NCBI RefSeq assembly: GCF_000003195.3
Contig: NC_012877.2
Location: forward strand, 26,515,125-26,579,124
From: Sorghum bicolor
Taxonomy: Eukaryota; Streptophyta; Magnoliopsida; Poales; Poaceae
Direction: 5' to 3'
Length of the DNA stretch: 64,000 bases
Positions within the stretch are counted from its first letter, which is position 1; each line of letters begins with the position of its first letter. Positions 1 to 11,480 of this stretch are shown here, piece by piece. A model generated the notes under the pieces. That model was not told the origin of the DNA, ran no database searches, and saw only the letters and a list, made by a program, of their open reading frames with translations. The position numbers were made by a program, and so were the translations under genes.

Positions 1-3000
1 CTCGCTTCGGTCTGTTTGGAGACAGAGTTAGTTTTGGTGCAAGATAGGTACACAGTTTGTGCCTACGACATCGTAGGCTAAAAAACCATTTTGGATGCAC
101 CCGATGATACTCCTAGGTAAAGGGGCTCAAGTGGAAGCTCAATTTGCTTTTGTTTGGAGATAGTGCTAATCTTGATGCAAGATAGGTGCACGAATTGCAT
201 TGAAAGTACCATATGCTTAGAAATATATTTGGAAGCGCCCAATAGAACTCCTAGATGACGTATGTCATATAGAATCTCACTTCAGTCTCTTTGGAGATAG
301 TGTTTAGTTTCGGTGCAAGATAGGTACACGGTTTGTGCCTAATGCACCATAGGCTAAGAAACTATTTTGGACGCACGCGATGGTACTCCTTGTTGAAGAG
401 GCTAATGTGGAATCTAGGTTGTGTCTGTTTAGAGATAGTTCTAATCTTGATGCAAGATAGGTGCACGGTTTGCATGGAACGTAACATATGCTCAGAAATC
501 AATTTGGACACACCAGATGGAACTGTAGATGCACCCGATGGAACTAACTAGATGAAGTGTATCATATGGAATCTCGCTTCAGTCTAGTTGGAGATAGTAT
601 TAGTTTCGGTGCAAGATAGTTGCATGGTTTGTGCCCAGTGCACCATAGGCTATGAAATCGTTGTGGAAATTCCCGATGGTACTCCTAGGTATAGAGGCTC
701 AAGTGAAAGCTCGGTTCGGTCTATTTGGAGATAGTGCTAATCTTGATGAGAGATAGGTGTACGGTTTGCATGGAATGTAGAATATTCTCAGAAATCAATT
801 TGGACGCACCCGATAGAACTGCTAAATCATGTGTGTCATATGGAATCTCGCTTCAGTCTGTTTGGAGACAGTGTTAGTTTAGGTGCAAGATTGGTGCATG
901 GTTTGCGCATAATGCGCCATTGGCTCAGAAACCATTATGGAAGCACCTGATGATAATCCTAGGTGAAGAGGCTCATGTGGAAGGTGGGTTCGATCTGTTT
1001 GGAGATAGTGCTAATCTTGATGCAAGATAGGTGCACGGTTTGCATGGAACATACCATATGCAAAGAAATCCATTTGGACGCACCCCAATAGAACTCCTAG
1101 ATGACATGTGTCATATGGAATCTCACTTTGGTCTGTTTGGAGATAGAGTTAGTTTTGGTGCAAGACAGGTACACAGTTTCTGCCTAATGCATCATAGGCT
1201 AAGAAACAATTTTGGATGCACCCGATGATACTCCTGGGTAAAGGGGCTCAAGTGGAAGCTCAGATTGCTTTTGTTTGGAGATAGTGCTAATCTTGATGCA
1301 AGATAGGTGCACGAATTGCATGGAATGTACCATATGCTTCAAAATGTATTTGGAAGCACCCAATAGATCTCCTAGATGACGTGTGTCATATAGAATCTCA
1401 CTTCGGTCTCTTTGGAGAAAGTGTTAGTTTCGGTGCAAGATAGGTACACGGTTTGTGCCAAATGCACCATAGGCCAAGAAACTATTTTGGACGCACACAA
1501 TGGTACTCCTTGGTGAAGAGGCTCAAGTGGAATCTTGGTTCTGTCTGTTTGGAGATAGTTCTAATCTTGATGCAAGATAGGTGCACGGTTTGCATGGAAC
1601 ATACCATATGCTCAGAAATGAATTTGGACAAACCCGATGGAACTGTAGATGCACCCGCTGGAACTACTAGATGAAGTGTATCATATGAAATCTCGTTTCG
1701 GTCCAGTTGGAGATAGTATATGTTTCGGTGCAAGATAGTTGCATGGTTTGTGCCCAGTGCACCATAGGCTCAAAAATCGTTGTGGAAGTTCCCAATGGTA
1801 CTCCTAGGTGAAGAGGCTCAAGTGAAAGCTCGGTTCGGTCTGTTTGGAGATAGTGCTAATCTTGATGCAAGATAGGTGTACAGTTGGCATGGAACGTACC
1901 ATATTCTTGAAAATCAATTTGGACACACCCGATAGACCTCCTAGATTATGTGTGTCATATGGAATCTTGCTTCAATATGTTTGGAGACACTGTTAGTTTA
2001 GGTGCAAGATTGGTGCATGGTTTGCGCATAATGCACCATAGGCTCAGAACCCATTATGGAAGCACCCGATGATAATCCTAGGTGAAGAGGCTCAAGTGGA
2101 AGGTCGGTTCGATCTACTTAGAGATAGTGCTAATCTTGATGCAAGATAGGTGCACGGTTTGCAAGGAACATACCATATGCTAACAAATCCATTTGGACGC
2201 ACCCCAATAGAACTCCTAGATGACATGTGTCATATGGAATCTCGCTTTGGTCTGTTTGGAGAAAGAGTTAGTTTTGGTGCAAGATAGGTACACAGTTTGC
2301 GCCTACTGCATCGTAGGCTAAGAAACTATTTTCGATGCACCCGATGATACTCCTGGGTAAAGGGGCTCAAGTGGAAGCTCAGTTTGCTTTGTTTGGAGAT
2401 AGTGCTAATCTTCATGCAAGATAGGTGCACGAATTGCATCGAACGTACCATATGCTTAAAAATATATTTGGAAGCACCCAATAGAACTCCTAGATGACGT
2501 GTGTCATATAGAATCTCACTTCGGTCTCTTTGGAGATAGTGTTAGTTTCGGTGCAAGATAGGTACACGGTTTGTGCCTAATGCACCATAGGCTAAGAAAC
2601 TATTTTGGACGCACGCGATGGAACTCCTTGGTGAAGAGGTTTAAGTGGAATCTTGGTCCTGTCTGTTTGGAGATAGTTCTAATCTTGATGCAAGATAGGT
2701 GCACGGTTTGCATGGAACATACCATATGCTCAGAAATCAATTTGGACAAACCCGATGGAACTATTGATGCACCTGATGGAACTACTAGATGAAGTGTATC
2801 ATATGGAATCTCGCTTCGGTCCAGTTGGAGATAGTATTAGTTTCAGTGCAAGATATGGTTTGTGCCCAGTGCACCATAGGCTCAGAATTCGCTGTGGAAG
2901 TTCCTGATGGTACTCCTAGGTGAAGAGGCTTAAGTGAAAGCTCGGTTTGGTCTTTTTGGAGATAGTGCTAATCTTGATGAAAGATAGGTGTACGGTTTGC

Positions 3001-5025
3001 ATGGAACGTAGCATATTCTCAGAAATCAATTTGGACGCACCTGATAGAACTGCTAAATCATGTGTGTCATATGGAATCTCGCTTCAATCTATTTGGAGAT
3101 AGTGTTAGTTTAGGTGCAAGATTGGTGCATGGTTTGCGCATAATGCACCATAGGCTCAGAAACCATTATGGAAGCACACAATGATAATCCTAGGTGAAGA
3201 GGCTCAAGTGGAAGGTGGGTTCGATCTTTTTGGAGATAGTGCTAATCTTGATGCAAGATAGGTGCACAGTTTGCATGGAACATAGCATATACTAAGAAAT
3301 CCATTTGGACGCACCCCAATAGAACTCCTAGATGACATGCATCATATGGAATCTCGCTTTGGTCCGTTTGGAGACAGAGTTAGTTTTGGTGCAAGATAGG
3401 TACACAGTTTGCGCCTAATGCATCAAAGGCTAAGAAACCATTTTGGATGCACCCGAAGATACTCCTGGGTAAAGGGGCTCAAGTGGAAGCTTAGTTTGCT
3501 TTTGTTTGGAGATAGTGCTAATTTTGATGCAAGATAGGTGCACGAATTGCATGGAACGTACCATATGCTTCAAAATATATTTGGAAGCACCTAATACAAC
3601 TCTTAGTTGACGTGTGTCATATTGAATCTCACTTCGGTCACTTTGGAGATAGTGTTAGTTTCGGTGCAAGATAGGTACAAGGTTTGTGCCTAATGCATCA
3701 TAGGCTACGAAACTATTTTGGACGCACATAATGGTACTCCTTGGTGAAGAGGCTCAAGTGAAATCTTGGTTCTGTCTGTTTGGAGACAGTTCCAATCTTG
3801 ATGCAAGATAGGTGCACGATTTGCATGGAACATACCATATGCTCAGAAATCAATTTGGACACACTCGATGGAACTGTAGAAGCACCCGATGGAACTACTA
3901 GATGAAGTGTATCATACGAAATCTCGTTTCGGTCCAGTTGGAGATAGTATATGTTTTGGTGCAAGATAGTTGCATGGTTTGTGCCCAGTGCACCATAGGC
4001 TCAGAAATTGTTGTGGAAGTTCCCAATGGTACTCCTAGGTAAAGAGGCCCAAGTGAAAGCTCGGTTCAGTCTGTTTGGAGATAGCGCTAATCTTGATGCA
4101 AGATAGGTGTACGGTTTGCAAGGAATGTACCATATTCTCGGAAATCAATTTGGACGCACCCGATAGAACTCCTAGGTCATGTGTGTCATATGGAATCTCA
4201 CTTCAATCTGCTTGGAGACATTGTTAGTTTAGGTGCAAGACTGGTGCATGGTTTGCGCATAATGCACCAAAGGCTTAGAAACCATTATGGAAGCACCCGA
4301 TGATAATCCTAGGTGAAGAGGCTCAAGTGGAAGGTCGGTTCGATCTGTATGGAGATAGTGCTAATCTTGATGCAAAATAGGTGCACAGTTTGCATGGAAC
4401 ATACCATATGCTAAGAAATCCATTTGGACGCACCCCAATAGAACTCCTAGATGACATGTGTCATATGGAATCTCGCTTTGGTCTGTTTGGAGAAAGAGTT
4501 AGTTTTGGTGCAAGATAGGTACACAGTTTGCGCCTAATGCATCATAGGCTAAGAAACCATTTTGGATGCACCCTATAATACTCCTAGGTAAAGGGGCTCA
4601 AGTGGAAGCTCAGTTTGCTTTGTTTGGAGATAGTGCAAATCTTCATGCAAGATAGGTGCACGAATTGCATCGAACGTACCATATGCTTAGAAATATATTT
4701 GGAAGCACCCAATAGAACTCCTAGATGACGTGTGTCATATAGAATCTCACTTCGGTCTCTTTGGAGATAGTGTTAGTTTCGGTGCAAGATAGGTACATGG
4801 TTTGTGCCAAATGCACTATAGGCTAAGAAACTATTTTGGACGCACGCGATGGTACTCCTTGGTGAAGGGGTTCAAGTGGAATCTTGGTTCTGTCTGTTTG
4901 GAGATAGTTCTAATCTTGATGCAAGATAGGTGCACGGTTTGCATGGAACATACCATATGCTCAGAAATCAATTTGGACAAACCCGATGGAACTATTGATG
5001 CACCCGATGGAACTACTAGATGAAG
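1..5025. repeat. Centromere-type 137-bp satellite, ordered higher-order repeat block (left part)
   Basis: Tandem monomers of about 137 bp. Two diverged types alternate: type A carries GCACCATAGGCTCAGAAACC and ends in GTGCTAATCTTGATGCAAG; type B carries GTACCATATGCTCAGAAATC and ends in GTGTTAGTTTCGGTGCAAG. Measured spacings in the first unit are 138, 137, 136, 161, 137, 137, 137 and 138 bp, which makes an 8-monomer unit of 1121 bp. Equivalent marker positions are 27, 1148, 2267, 3379 and 4498. The 161-bp monomer has an internal 24-bp duplication. Units 1, 3 and 5 share variants absent from units 2 and 4, giving a 16-monomer repeat of 2231 bp. Length and sequence fit the CEN38 family of sorghum and sugarcane; I recall this from the literature and have not aligned it. 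The array is cut at 5025 by a retrotransposon. Confidence 0.9.
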
Positions 5026-5836
5026 TAATAAGGACGAGGGTGTCCCGATCTTTCGGTGGAGATGGATAACTTCGATCTCTCTGGAGCGACATTCACGATC
5101 CGACTACAACCGTCCAAGGACGCTGCGCCTTAGCGATCGATACACCAATTCCAGCGGTTGATCACGATCTTGTTGATCACGACCAACCAAACCACTAGGG
5201 TAATTCCTGCACGCAATCGAAGAACATGCAAGGACAGATAGAACAAGCACTCAATTGCCAAATAATACAAGAAGGATCTGATATGAATCACGATAACAAT
5301 ATAGGGTTTTGAATCAAGTAGAACGGATGGTCTAGTCGACACATGCGTCTACAAGGAAGTAGCAATGGCTAATCTTACAACAAAACAAAACCCACCTTCT
5401 GTGTCTGGCTGTAGAAGCCTTTATGTACAAGAGAGAGCAACCAGAGTGTGCGGTGCTAATCCCTCGACTCACTAAAAACAAAAAAAACAATAATATACAT
5501 ATCATGCATGCATGGAGTTTCTTATTGAATGAAGCTGTCCACAGAAAGGTCTCTGGAGTAACTCGACGATTGCGGCCGCCTCATTATAGATATGGACATG
5601 GGACAGGATCCATGTGAAAATAGACTTCATAAGCTTTCCACCGTGTATTTGAACATCAAAATCGGTCACCGTATGTAGTCTTGGTGGCCACCACAAGTTG
5701 AGACCCTTCTGCAGTCCAAATTTAGCCCATCGCGAATATGCTTCCTTGCGGTTCCTCCTCATTATTCTAGATAGTTGAGTTATCATGCATATGAATCTGA
5801 GGCGTGGATGTATTGATGGTGCTCATGTCCTCATCA
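5026..5836 (-). repeat. 3' LTR of the gag-only gypsy element
   Basis: This 811-bp direct repeat pairs with 8659-9470. On the element's strand it starts TGATGAGGACAT and ends in CCTTATTA, so the 3' terminus is not the canonical CA. Both ends are fixed by the TSD, the PPT and the matching copy. ORFs in it (for example at 5502-5786 minus, repeated at 9136-9420) are conserved only because the LTR is duplicated, and I do not call them genes. Confidence 0.92.
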
Positions 5837-5962
5837 TCCTCCCCTTCTTGCATTTGAGTCGTCCTCAACTCAAGCTTGTCCTCTTCTATTGATGGTACTT
5901 ATGTCCTCATCATCCTCCCCTTCTTGCATTTGAGTCGTCCTCGACTCAAGCTTGTCCTCTTC
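5811..5962. repeat. 76-bp direct duplication spanning the PPT and LTR edge
   Basis: Copies start at 5811 and 5887 with TATTGATGGT. Each contains the first 26 bp of the LTR (as read on the minus strand), the polypurine tract and adjacent internal sequence. The copies differ at only a few bases. A shorter related piece follows at about 6067-6110. Confidence 0.87.
5837..5849 (-). other. Polypurine tract of the gag-only gypsy element
   Basis: The minus strand reads AAGAAGGGGAGGA immediately before the 3' LTR start TGATGAGGACAT. This is the priming site for plus-strand DNA synthesis. The tract is duplicated 76 bp further inside (about 5913-5925), and a third, weaker version lies near 6080-6092. 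Confidence 0.88.
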
Positions 5963-7514
5963 TCCCAAGTAGGGCATAATGGTCCCCAATCAACTTCATT
6001 CACCATCCATACTTTCAATATGCAATCAAATATTCTCCTGATCCATGTAAGTATTACGGAGCAGGTGATGTCCTCATCATTCTCCCCTTCTTGACAGCAA
6101 ACCGTCCTCGGTTTAATCATTGGTGGAGCATGTGTTGTCAGAAATGATGAACCTTGCTCTCCTGCTTGATACTTGCCCTGTTCCATCATAAGAAAACTAG
6201 GCAAACCCGCCATGACATGGTTATGGTTATTGCACACTTCTAGTTGGTCATATTGTTTCACAATAAAAGGAGATTTTATGTTTGAATAAATGTAAATTCG
6301 GTGTACCATGTACTCCTTTGCATAACTATATTTGCCAATTGCATGAAAACTAACATTGGAAGAGCATGACAATTCAAATCTAGAAACCTGATTATTCTCT
6401 AAATAGCTAAGCTCACAAAGATCATCGAATTCAATGTACCCCATTATATGTAAAGATGACAACAATTGAGCTTCTTCATTTTCATTTACAATATTAATAA
6501 CATGCTTGAATTCGACACTCATTGATTCAGAATTCTTTTCTTTGTATACTAGTTGTGGCATGGATATAGGTGATGCACTATTGCACAACTCTTCTTTGTC
6601 ACTAGGAACATCAGGAATATCGAAGTTTGACAAAGGAAAATTAGTAATTGGTTCCATAATTGTTTTCTCTAAGTTAGCAGCATTAGTGGACAAATGCAGC
6701 TCATCTAATGCAAGGTCACCTTGATTTATGTTACCACCATCTAATTTACCTTTGATGCTGGGTTGAAATGGTGTGGGTGCAGCTAGATTTACGCTCTCTT
6801 TAAATGACTCATCTAGTATCTCAAGTTGCACGCTTTCCATGTGTATGTTGTCTTCTTGTTGCTGCAAATTGTTAGTAATAGGAGAGACACGTACTTCTAT
6901 AATACTTGCGAGATCCCTTTCTAACTCACAAGCAAGATCAAACAATTCATCAAAGGTGTTATAATACTTATCAACAAGAATGTTCTGAATTTCTACATTA
7001 AGACTTGCAGAAATCTATGTTCCAAAAGTTCATCAGTTTTTTCTAATCCACATCGCAGCACACACAATTTTAGTTTATCCAAATATTCCGCTACGGTTTT
7101 GTTTTCTTGCTTTATAGATTGTAGTTTTTCAAACAAAATTTCAGAATAGTACTCAGGGACAAAAATATCTCTAAAATGTCTTTTCACATCTTTCCATGTT
7201 TGAGGAGCTTTATGAAATCTATAAAGGTATTTCCATGAACTTAAAGCATACTCAGTAAGAACACTGGAAGCAACTCTAATCTTTTGGCTTTCAGATAGAT
7301 TATGCTTTTTAAATTCATTGTCTACATTTAGCTCCCATTTAATATATGCATGTGGATCACAATTTCCTTCAAAATAAGGTAATGCAGATTTTATTTCAAC
7401 TAGCAAAACATCACATACCTCATGAGTGCCATACTTATCACTTGCCACACCTTTAGCAAAGTGATGTGAACATGCAATCTGATTATCGCTTGTTTCTACG
7501 TGGATTCCTGCCAT
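5899..7514 (-). pseudogene. Retrotransposon gag-like ORF, one frameshift
   Basis: Two minus-strand ORFs (7514-6993, 173 aa; 6945-5899, 348 aa) are parts of one reading frame. The first holds a Retrotrans_gag-type core: FEGNCDPHAYIKWE, then PQTWKDVKRHFRDIFVPEYY, KLQSIKQENKTVAEY and ELLEHRFL. The matching continuation (EIQNILVDKYYNTFDELFDL) lies in another frame, so a small indel near 7000-7010 breaks the gag. The last 300 residues are acidic and of unknown function, without a zinc knuckle or protease DSG/DTG motif. The ORF runs into the duplicated PPT and ends near the 3' LTR. In the family, gag forms the virus-like particle. The leader upstream is non-coding. The frameshift could be a recent lesion or a sequencing error. 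Confidence 0.82.
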
Positions 7515-8644
7515 GATTAGAATAAAACAAGAGACATACGCAATAATATTTATGCTCCTATCAACTACAAGGATGTGGTTGTTGTAATTATTTCACTCTC
7601 ACCCTATGCAAACAAGTTCTCACAAGTTCTTACCAAGCGAAACAAGAGGTGGCAGGAACCAACAAGTCAGAAAACCTAGAAAATGGTGTATCAACGCTGC
7701 AGCAACAACACTTGTCAAGTTGTAGTCTGATATGTGGAGTTATAGGATGGCTCTATATATTGCACAAGGAAGTACTAGCACTACATTAGTCACAAAAGCA
7801 TGTTGAGAAATCATTCAACGGGGGCACTGTGCTGGTCCTAGGCTAGACCGTGCTAGAGACGCGAGCCTGGGCACAGATGAAGTCACAATATCGCAAGAAT
7901 AATAAGAACAACAAGAGATAACTTCCCTTCTTTTCCTCTTCCTTTCTTTTCTTTCTTTTTTTTTTCTTTTCTTTCCTTTTTCTTTTCTTTTTTTTCTGAT
8001 ATTTTTTTGTTTCTTTCTGTTTTTTTCCTACTTTGCTCAACTAAAATAAATCTGAATCTTGATGGATTAGATTTCAGAAAACACACAATGTCTTTAGTGT
8101 AACAAAAATACAACTAGCAGATTATGATGGTGATATGATGCTGCAGTAACACTGATTGCAACGGGGATGAGAAAAATAGAATGTGAAAGAAGAGTGGAGG
8201 AGAGGCAAAAGGTTGTGCATGAAGTGGACAAGGTTGCAATGTTCTAAAATTAGATGCCCAAGAGTGGAATGAATCTAGTGGTTGCAATAGGATGCTGATT
8301 AAAAATAGGATGCTGATTATAGAATGTGCAAGAGCGCTTACAATAGGATGTATGAATGGAAGAAAGGAACATGCAGGTGGCAGTGAGTAAGAATAGGTTG
8401 CTCATGGATGGAAGTGAAAACGTGCATGCAATGACCTAAAAATATAGGGTGCGCATGAGTGAAAAGAGAGTGGTGGATGGAGTTTACACGGTGCCCAAGT
8501 AGGGTGGTGATGGTAGTTTAGATATATAGTGTAGTCCAAATGTATATGGTAATAGTGATTGCAGCGGAGATTATACGATGGGCAATGGCTTTTCTGGACT
8601 ATAGGAAAAAATTGCAAACTAAAATCACTCACCAATCAAACCTT
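7515..8644 (-). other. Untranslated leader of the gag-only gypsy element
   Basis: These 1130 bp between PBS and gag hold no convincing ORF. A long pyrimidine run on the plus strand (7920-8030, mostly T with C) gives lysine-rich ORFs on the minus strand that are low-complexity artefacts. Short purine-rich near-repeats (GGATGCTGATTA type) occur at 8280-8320. This would be the packaging and leader region of the RNA. Confidence 0.7.
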
Positions 8645-8656
8645 GCTCTGATACCA
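8645..8656 (-). other. Primer-binding site (initiator tRNA-Met type)
   Basis: The minus strand reads TGGTATCAGAGC, the standard plant retrotransposon PBS complementary to the 3' end of initiator tRNA-Met. It lies 2 bases inside the 5' LTR, which fixes the element's direction. Confidence 0.93.
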
Positions 8657-8658
8657 CA

Positions 8659-9470
8659 TAATAAGGACGAGGGTGTCCCGATCTTTCGGTGGAGATGGAT
8701 AAATTCGATCTCTCTGGAGCGACGTTCACGATCCAACTACAACCGTCCAAGGACACTGCGCCTTAGCGATCGATACACCAATTCCAGCGGCTGATCACGA
8801 TCTTGTTGATCACGACCAACCAAACCACTAGGGTAATTCCTGCACGCAATCGAAGAACATGCAAGAACAGATAGAACAGGTACTCAAATGCCAAATAATA
8901 CAAGAAGGATCTGATATGAATCACGATAACAATATGGGGTTTTGAATCAAGTAGAACGGATGGTCTAGTCGACACATGCGTCTGCAAGGAAGTAGCAATG
9001 GCTAAACTTACAACAAAACAAAACCCGGCTTCTGTCTCTGGCTGTAGAAGCCTTTATGTAGAAGAGAGAGCAACCAGAGTGTGCGGTGCTAATCCCTCAA
9101 CTCACTAAAAACAAAAAAAAACAATAATATTCATATCATGCATGCATGGAGTTTCTTATTGAATGAAGCTGTCCACAGAAAGGTCTCTGGAGTAACTCGA
9201 CGATTGCGGCCGCCTCAATATAGATATGGACATGGGACAGGATCCATGTGAAAATAGACTTCATAAGCTTTCCACCGTGTATTTGAACATCAAAATCTGT
9301 CACCGTATGTAGTCTTGGTGGCCACCACAAGTTGAGACCCTTCTGCAGTCCAAATTTAGCCCATCGCGAATATGCTTCCTTGCGGTTCCTCCTCATTATT
9401 CTAGATAGTTGAGTTATCATGCATATGAATCTGAGGTGTGGATGTATTGATGGTGCTCATGTCCTCATCA
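8659..9470 (-). repeat. 5' LTR of the gag-only gypsy element
   Basis: This 812-bp copy pairs with 5026-5836. It should hold the promoter for minus-strand transcription. A weak TATA-like ACATAAAGG in the U3/R area (minus strand, near 9050-9060) is the only candidate I see. It abuts the PBS through a 2-base gap. Confidence 0.92.
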
Positions 9471-9475
9471 TGAAG

Positions 9476-11480
9476 TGTATCATATGGAATCTCGCTTCGG
9501 TCCAGTTGGAGATAGTATTAGTTTCGGTGCAAGATATGGTTTGTGCCCAGTGCACCATAGGCTCAGAAATCGTTGTGGAAGTTCCTGATGGTACTCCTAG
9601 GTGAAGAGGCTCAAGTGAAAGTTCGGTTTGGTCTGTTTGGAGATAGTGCTAATCTTGATGAAAGATAGGTGTACGGTTTGCATGGAACGTAGCATATTCT
9701 CAGAAATCAATTTGGACGCACCCGATAGAACTGCTAAATCAGGTGTGTCATATGGAATCTCGCTTCAATCTGTTTGGAGATAGTGTTAGTTTAGGTGCAA
9801 GATTGGTGCATGGTTTGCGCATAATGCACCATAGGCTCAGAAACCATTATGGAAGCACCCGATGATAATCCTAGGTGAAGAGGCCCAAGTGGAAGGTCGG
9901 TTCGATCTGTTTGGAGATAGTGCTAATCCTGATGCAAGATAGGTGCATGGTTTGTATAGAACATACCATATTCTAAGAAATCCATTTGGACGCACCCCAA
10001 TAGACTCCTAGATGACATGTGTCAAATGGAATCTCGCTTCGGTCTATATGGAGACAGAGTTAGTTTTGGTGCAAGATAGGTACACAGTTTGCGCCTAATG
10101 CATCATAGGCTAAGAAACCATTTTGGATGCACCCGATGATACTCCTGGGTAAAGGGGCTCAAGTGGAAGCTCAGTTTGCTTTTATTTGGAGATACTGCTA
10201 ATCTTGATGCAAGATAGGTGCACGAATTGCATGGAACGTACCATATGCTTCGAAATATATTTGGACGCACCCAATAGAACTCCTAGATGACGTGTGTCAT
10301 ATAGAATCTCACTTCGGTCTCTTTGGAGATAGTGTTAGTTTTGGTGCAAGATAGGTACACGGTTTGTGCCTAATGCACCATAGGCTAAGAAACTATTTTA
10401 GATGCATCCGATGGTACTCTTTGGTGAAGAGGCTCAAGTGGAATCTTGGTTCTATCTGTTTGGAGATTGTTCTAATCTTGATGCAAGATAGGTGCACGGT
10501 TTGCATGGAACATACCATATGCTCAGAAATCAATTTGGACAAACCCGATGGAACTGTAGATGCATCCGATGGAACTACTAGATGAAGTGTATCATATGGA
10601 ATCTCCCTTCGGTCGAGTTGGAGATACTATTAGTTTCGGTGCAAGATAGTTGCATGGTTTGTGCCCAGTGCACCATAGGCTCAGAAATCGTTGTGGAAGT
10701 TCCTAATGGTACTCCTAGGTGAAGAGGCTCAAGTGAAAGCTCGGTTCAGTCTGTTTGGAGATAGTGCTAATCTTGATGCAAGATAGGTGTACATTTGCAT
10801 GGTACGGACCATATTCTCGGAAATCAATTTGGACGCACCCAATAGAACTCCTAGATCATGTGTGTCATGTAGAATCTTGCTTCAATCTATTCGGATACAA
10901 TGTTAGTTTAGGTGCAAGATTGGTGCATGGTTTGCGCATAATGCACCATAGGCTCGGAAACCATTATGGAAGCACCCGATAATACTCCTAGGTGAAGAGG
11001 CTCAAGTCGAAGGTCGGTTCGATCTGTTTGGAGATAGTGCTAATCTTGATGGAAGAAGGTGCACGGTTTGAATGGAACATACCATATGCTAAGAAATCCA
11101 TTTGGACGCACCCCAATAGAACTCCTAGATGACATGTGTCATATGTAATCTCGCTTCGGTCTGTTTGGAGACAAAGTTAGTTTTGGTGCAAGATAGGTAC
11201 ATAGGTTTTGCCTAATGCATCATAGGCTAAGAAACCATTTTGGATGCATCCGATGATACTCCTGGGTAAAGAGGCTCAAGTGGAAGCTCAGTTTGGGTTG
11301 TTTGGATATAGTGCTAATCTTGATGCAAGATAGGTGCACGAATTGCATGGAACGTACCATATGCTTAGAAATCTATTTAGAAGCACCCAATAGAACTCCT
11401 AGATGATGTGTGTCATATAGAATCTCACTTCAGTCTGTGTGGAGAAAGTGTTAGTTTCGGTGCAAGATAGGTACACGATT
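9476..11480. repeat. Higher-order satellite block, continuation after the gag-only insertion
   Basis: The satellite resumes directly after the target-site duplication TGAAG (9471-9475) and continues the unit broken at 5025. After removing the 4450-bp insertion, the odd-unit variant GCTAAATC at 9733 lies exactly 2231 bp after the same variant at 3052, which lies 2231 bp after 821. Unit markers at 10059 and 11176 (1117 bp apart) extend the 8-monomer period. The order ends at a rearranged monomer at about 11478-11483, where roughly 30 bp including the GCACCATAGGC segment are missing. Confidence 0.88.

Larger units (their letters stand above)
5026..9470 (-). mobile_element. Non-autonomous gag-only Ty3/gypsy (chromovirus-like) LTR retrotransposon
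   Basis: A 4445-bp element is flanked by a perfect 5-bp TSD TGAAG (5021-5025 and 9471-9475). On its coding strand (minus) the order is 5' LTR (9470-8659), PBS for initiator tRNA-Met (8656-8645), leader, gag-like ORF (7514-5899), PPT (5849-5837) and 3' LTR (5836-5026). No protease, RT, RNase H or integrase is present, so it would need enzymes from other elements. The LTR begins TGATGAGGACAT, which I recall as similar to grass centromeric CRM/CRR elements; this and the gag style suggest a non-autonomous CRM relative, an unverified inference. LTRs differ at about 22 of 811 positions by eye. Confidence 0.9.

Noticed and set aside
1..5025. CENP-B-box-like motif in the satellite
   Set aside because: I looked for the mammalian-type TTCG...CGGG pattern and did not find a consistent match in the monomers.
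5502..5786. 94-aa minus-strand ORF conserved at 9136-9420
   Set aside because: Conservation is explained by the two LTR copies being the same sequence. No family features.
7843..8113. Lysine-rich minus-strand ORFs
   Set aside because: They translate a polypyrimidine tract in the leader of the gag-only element; no domain and low complexity.
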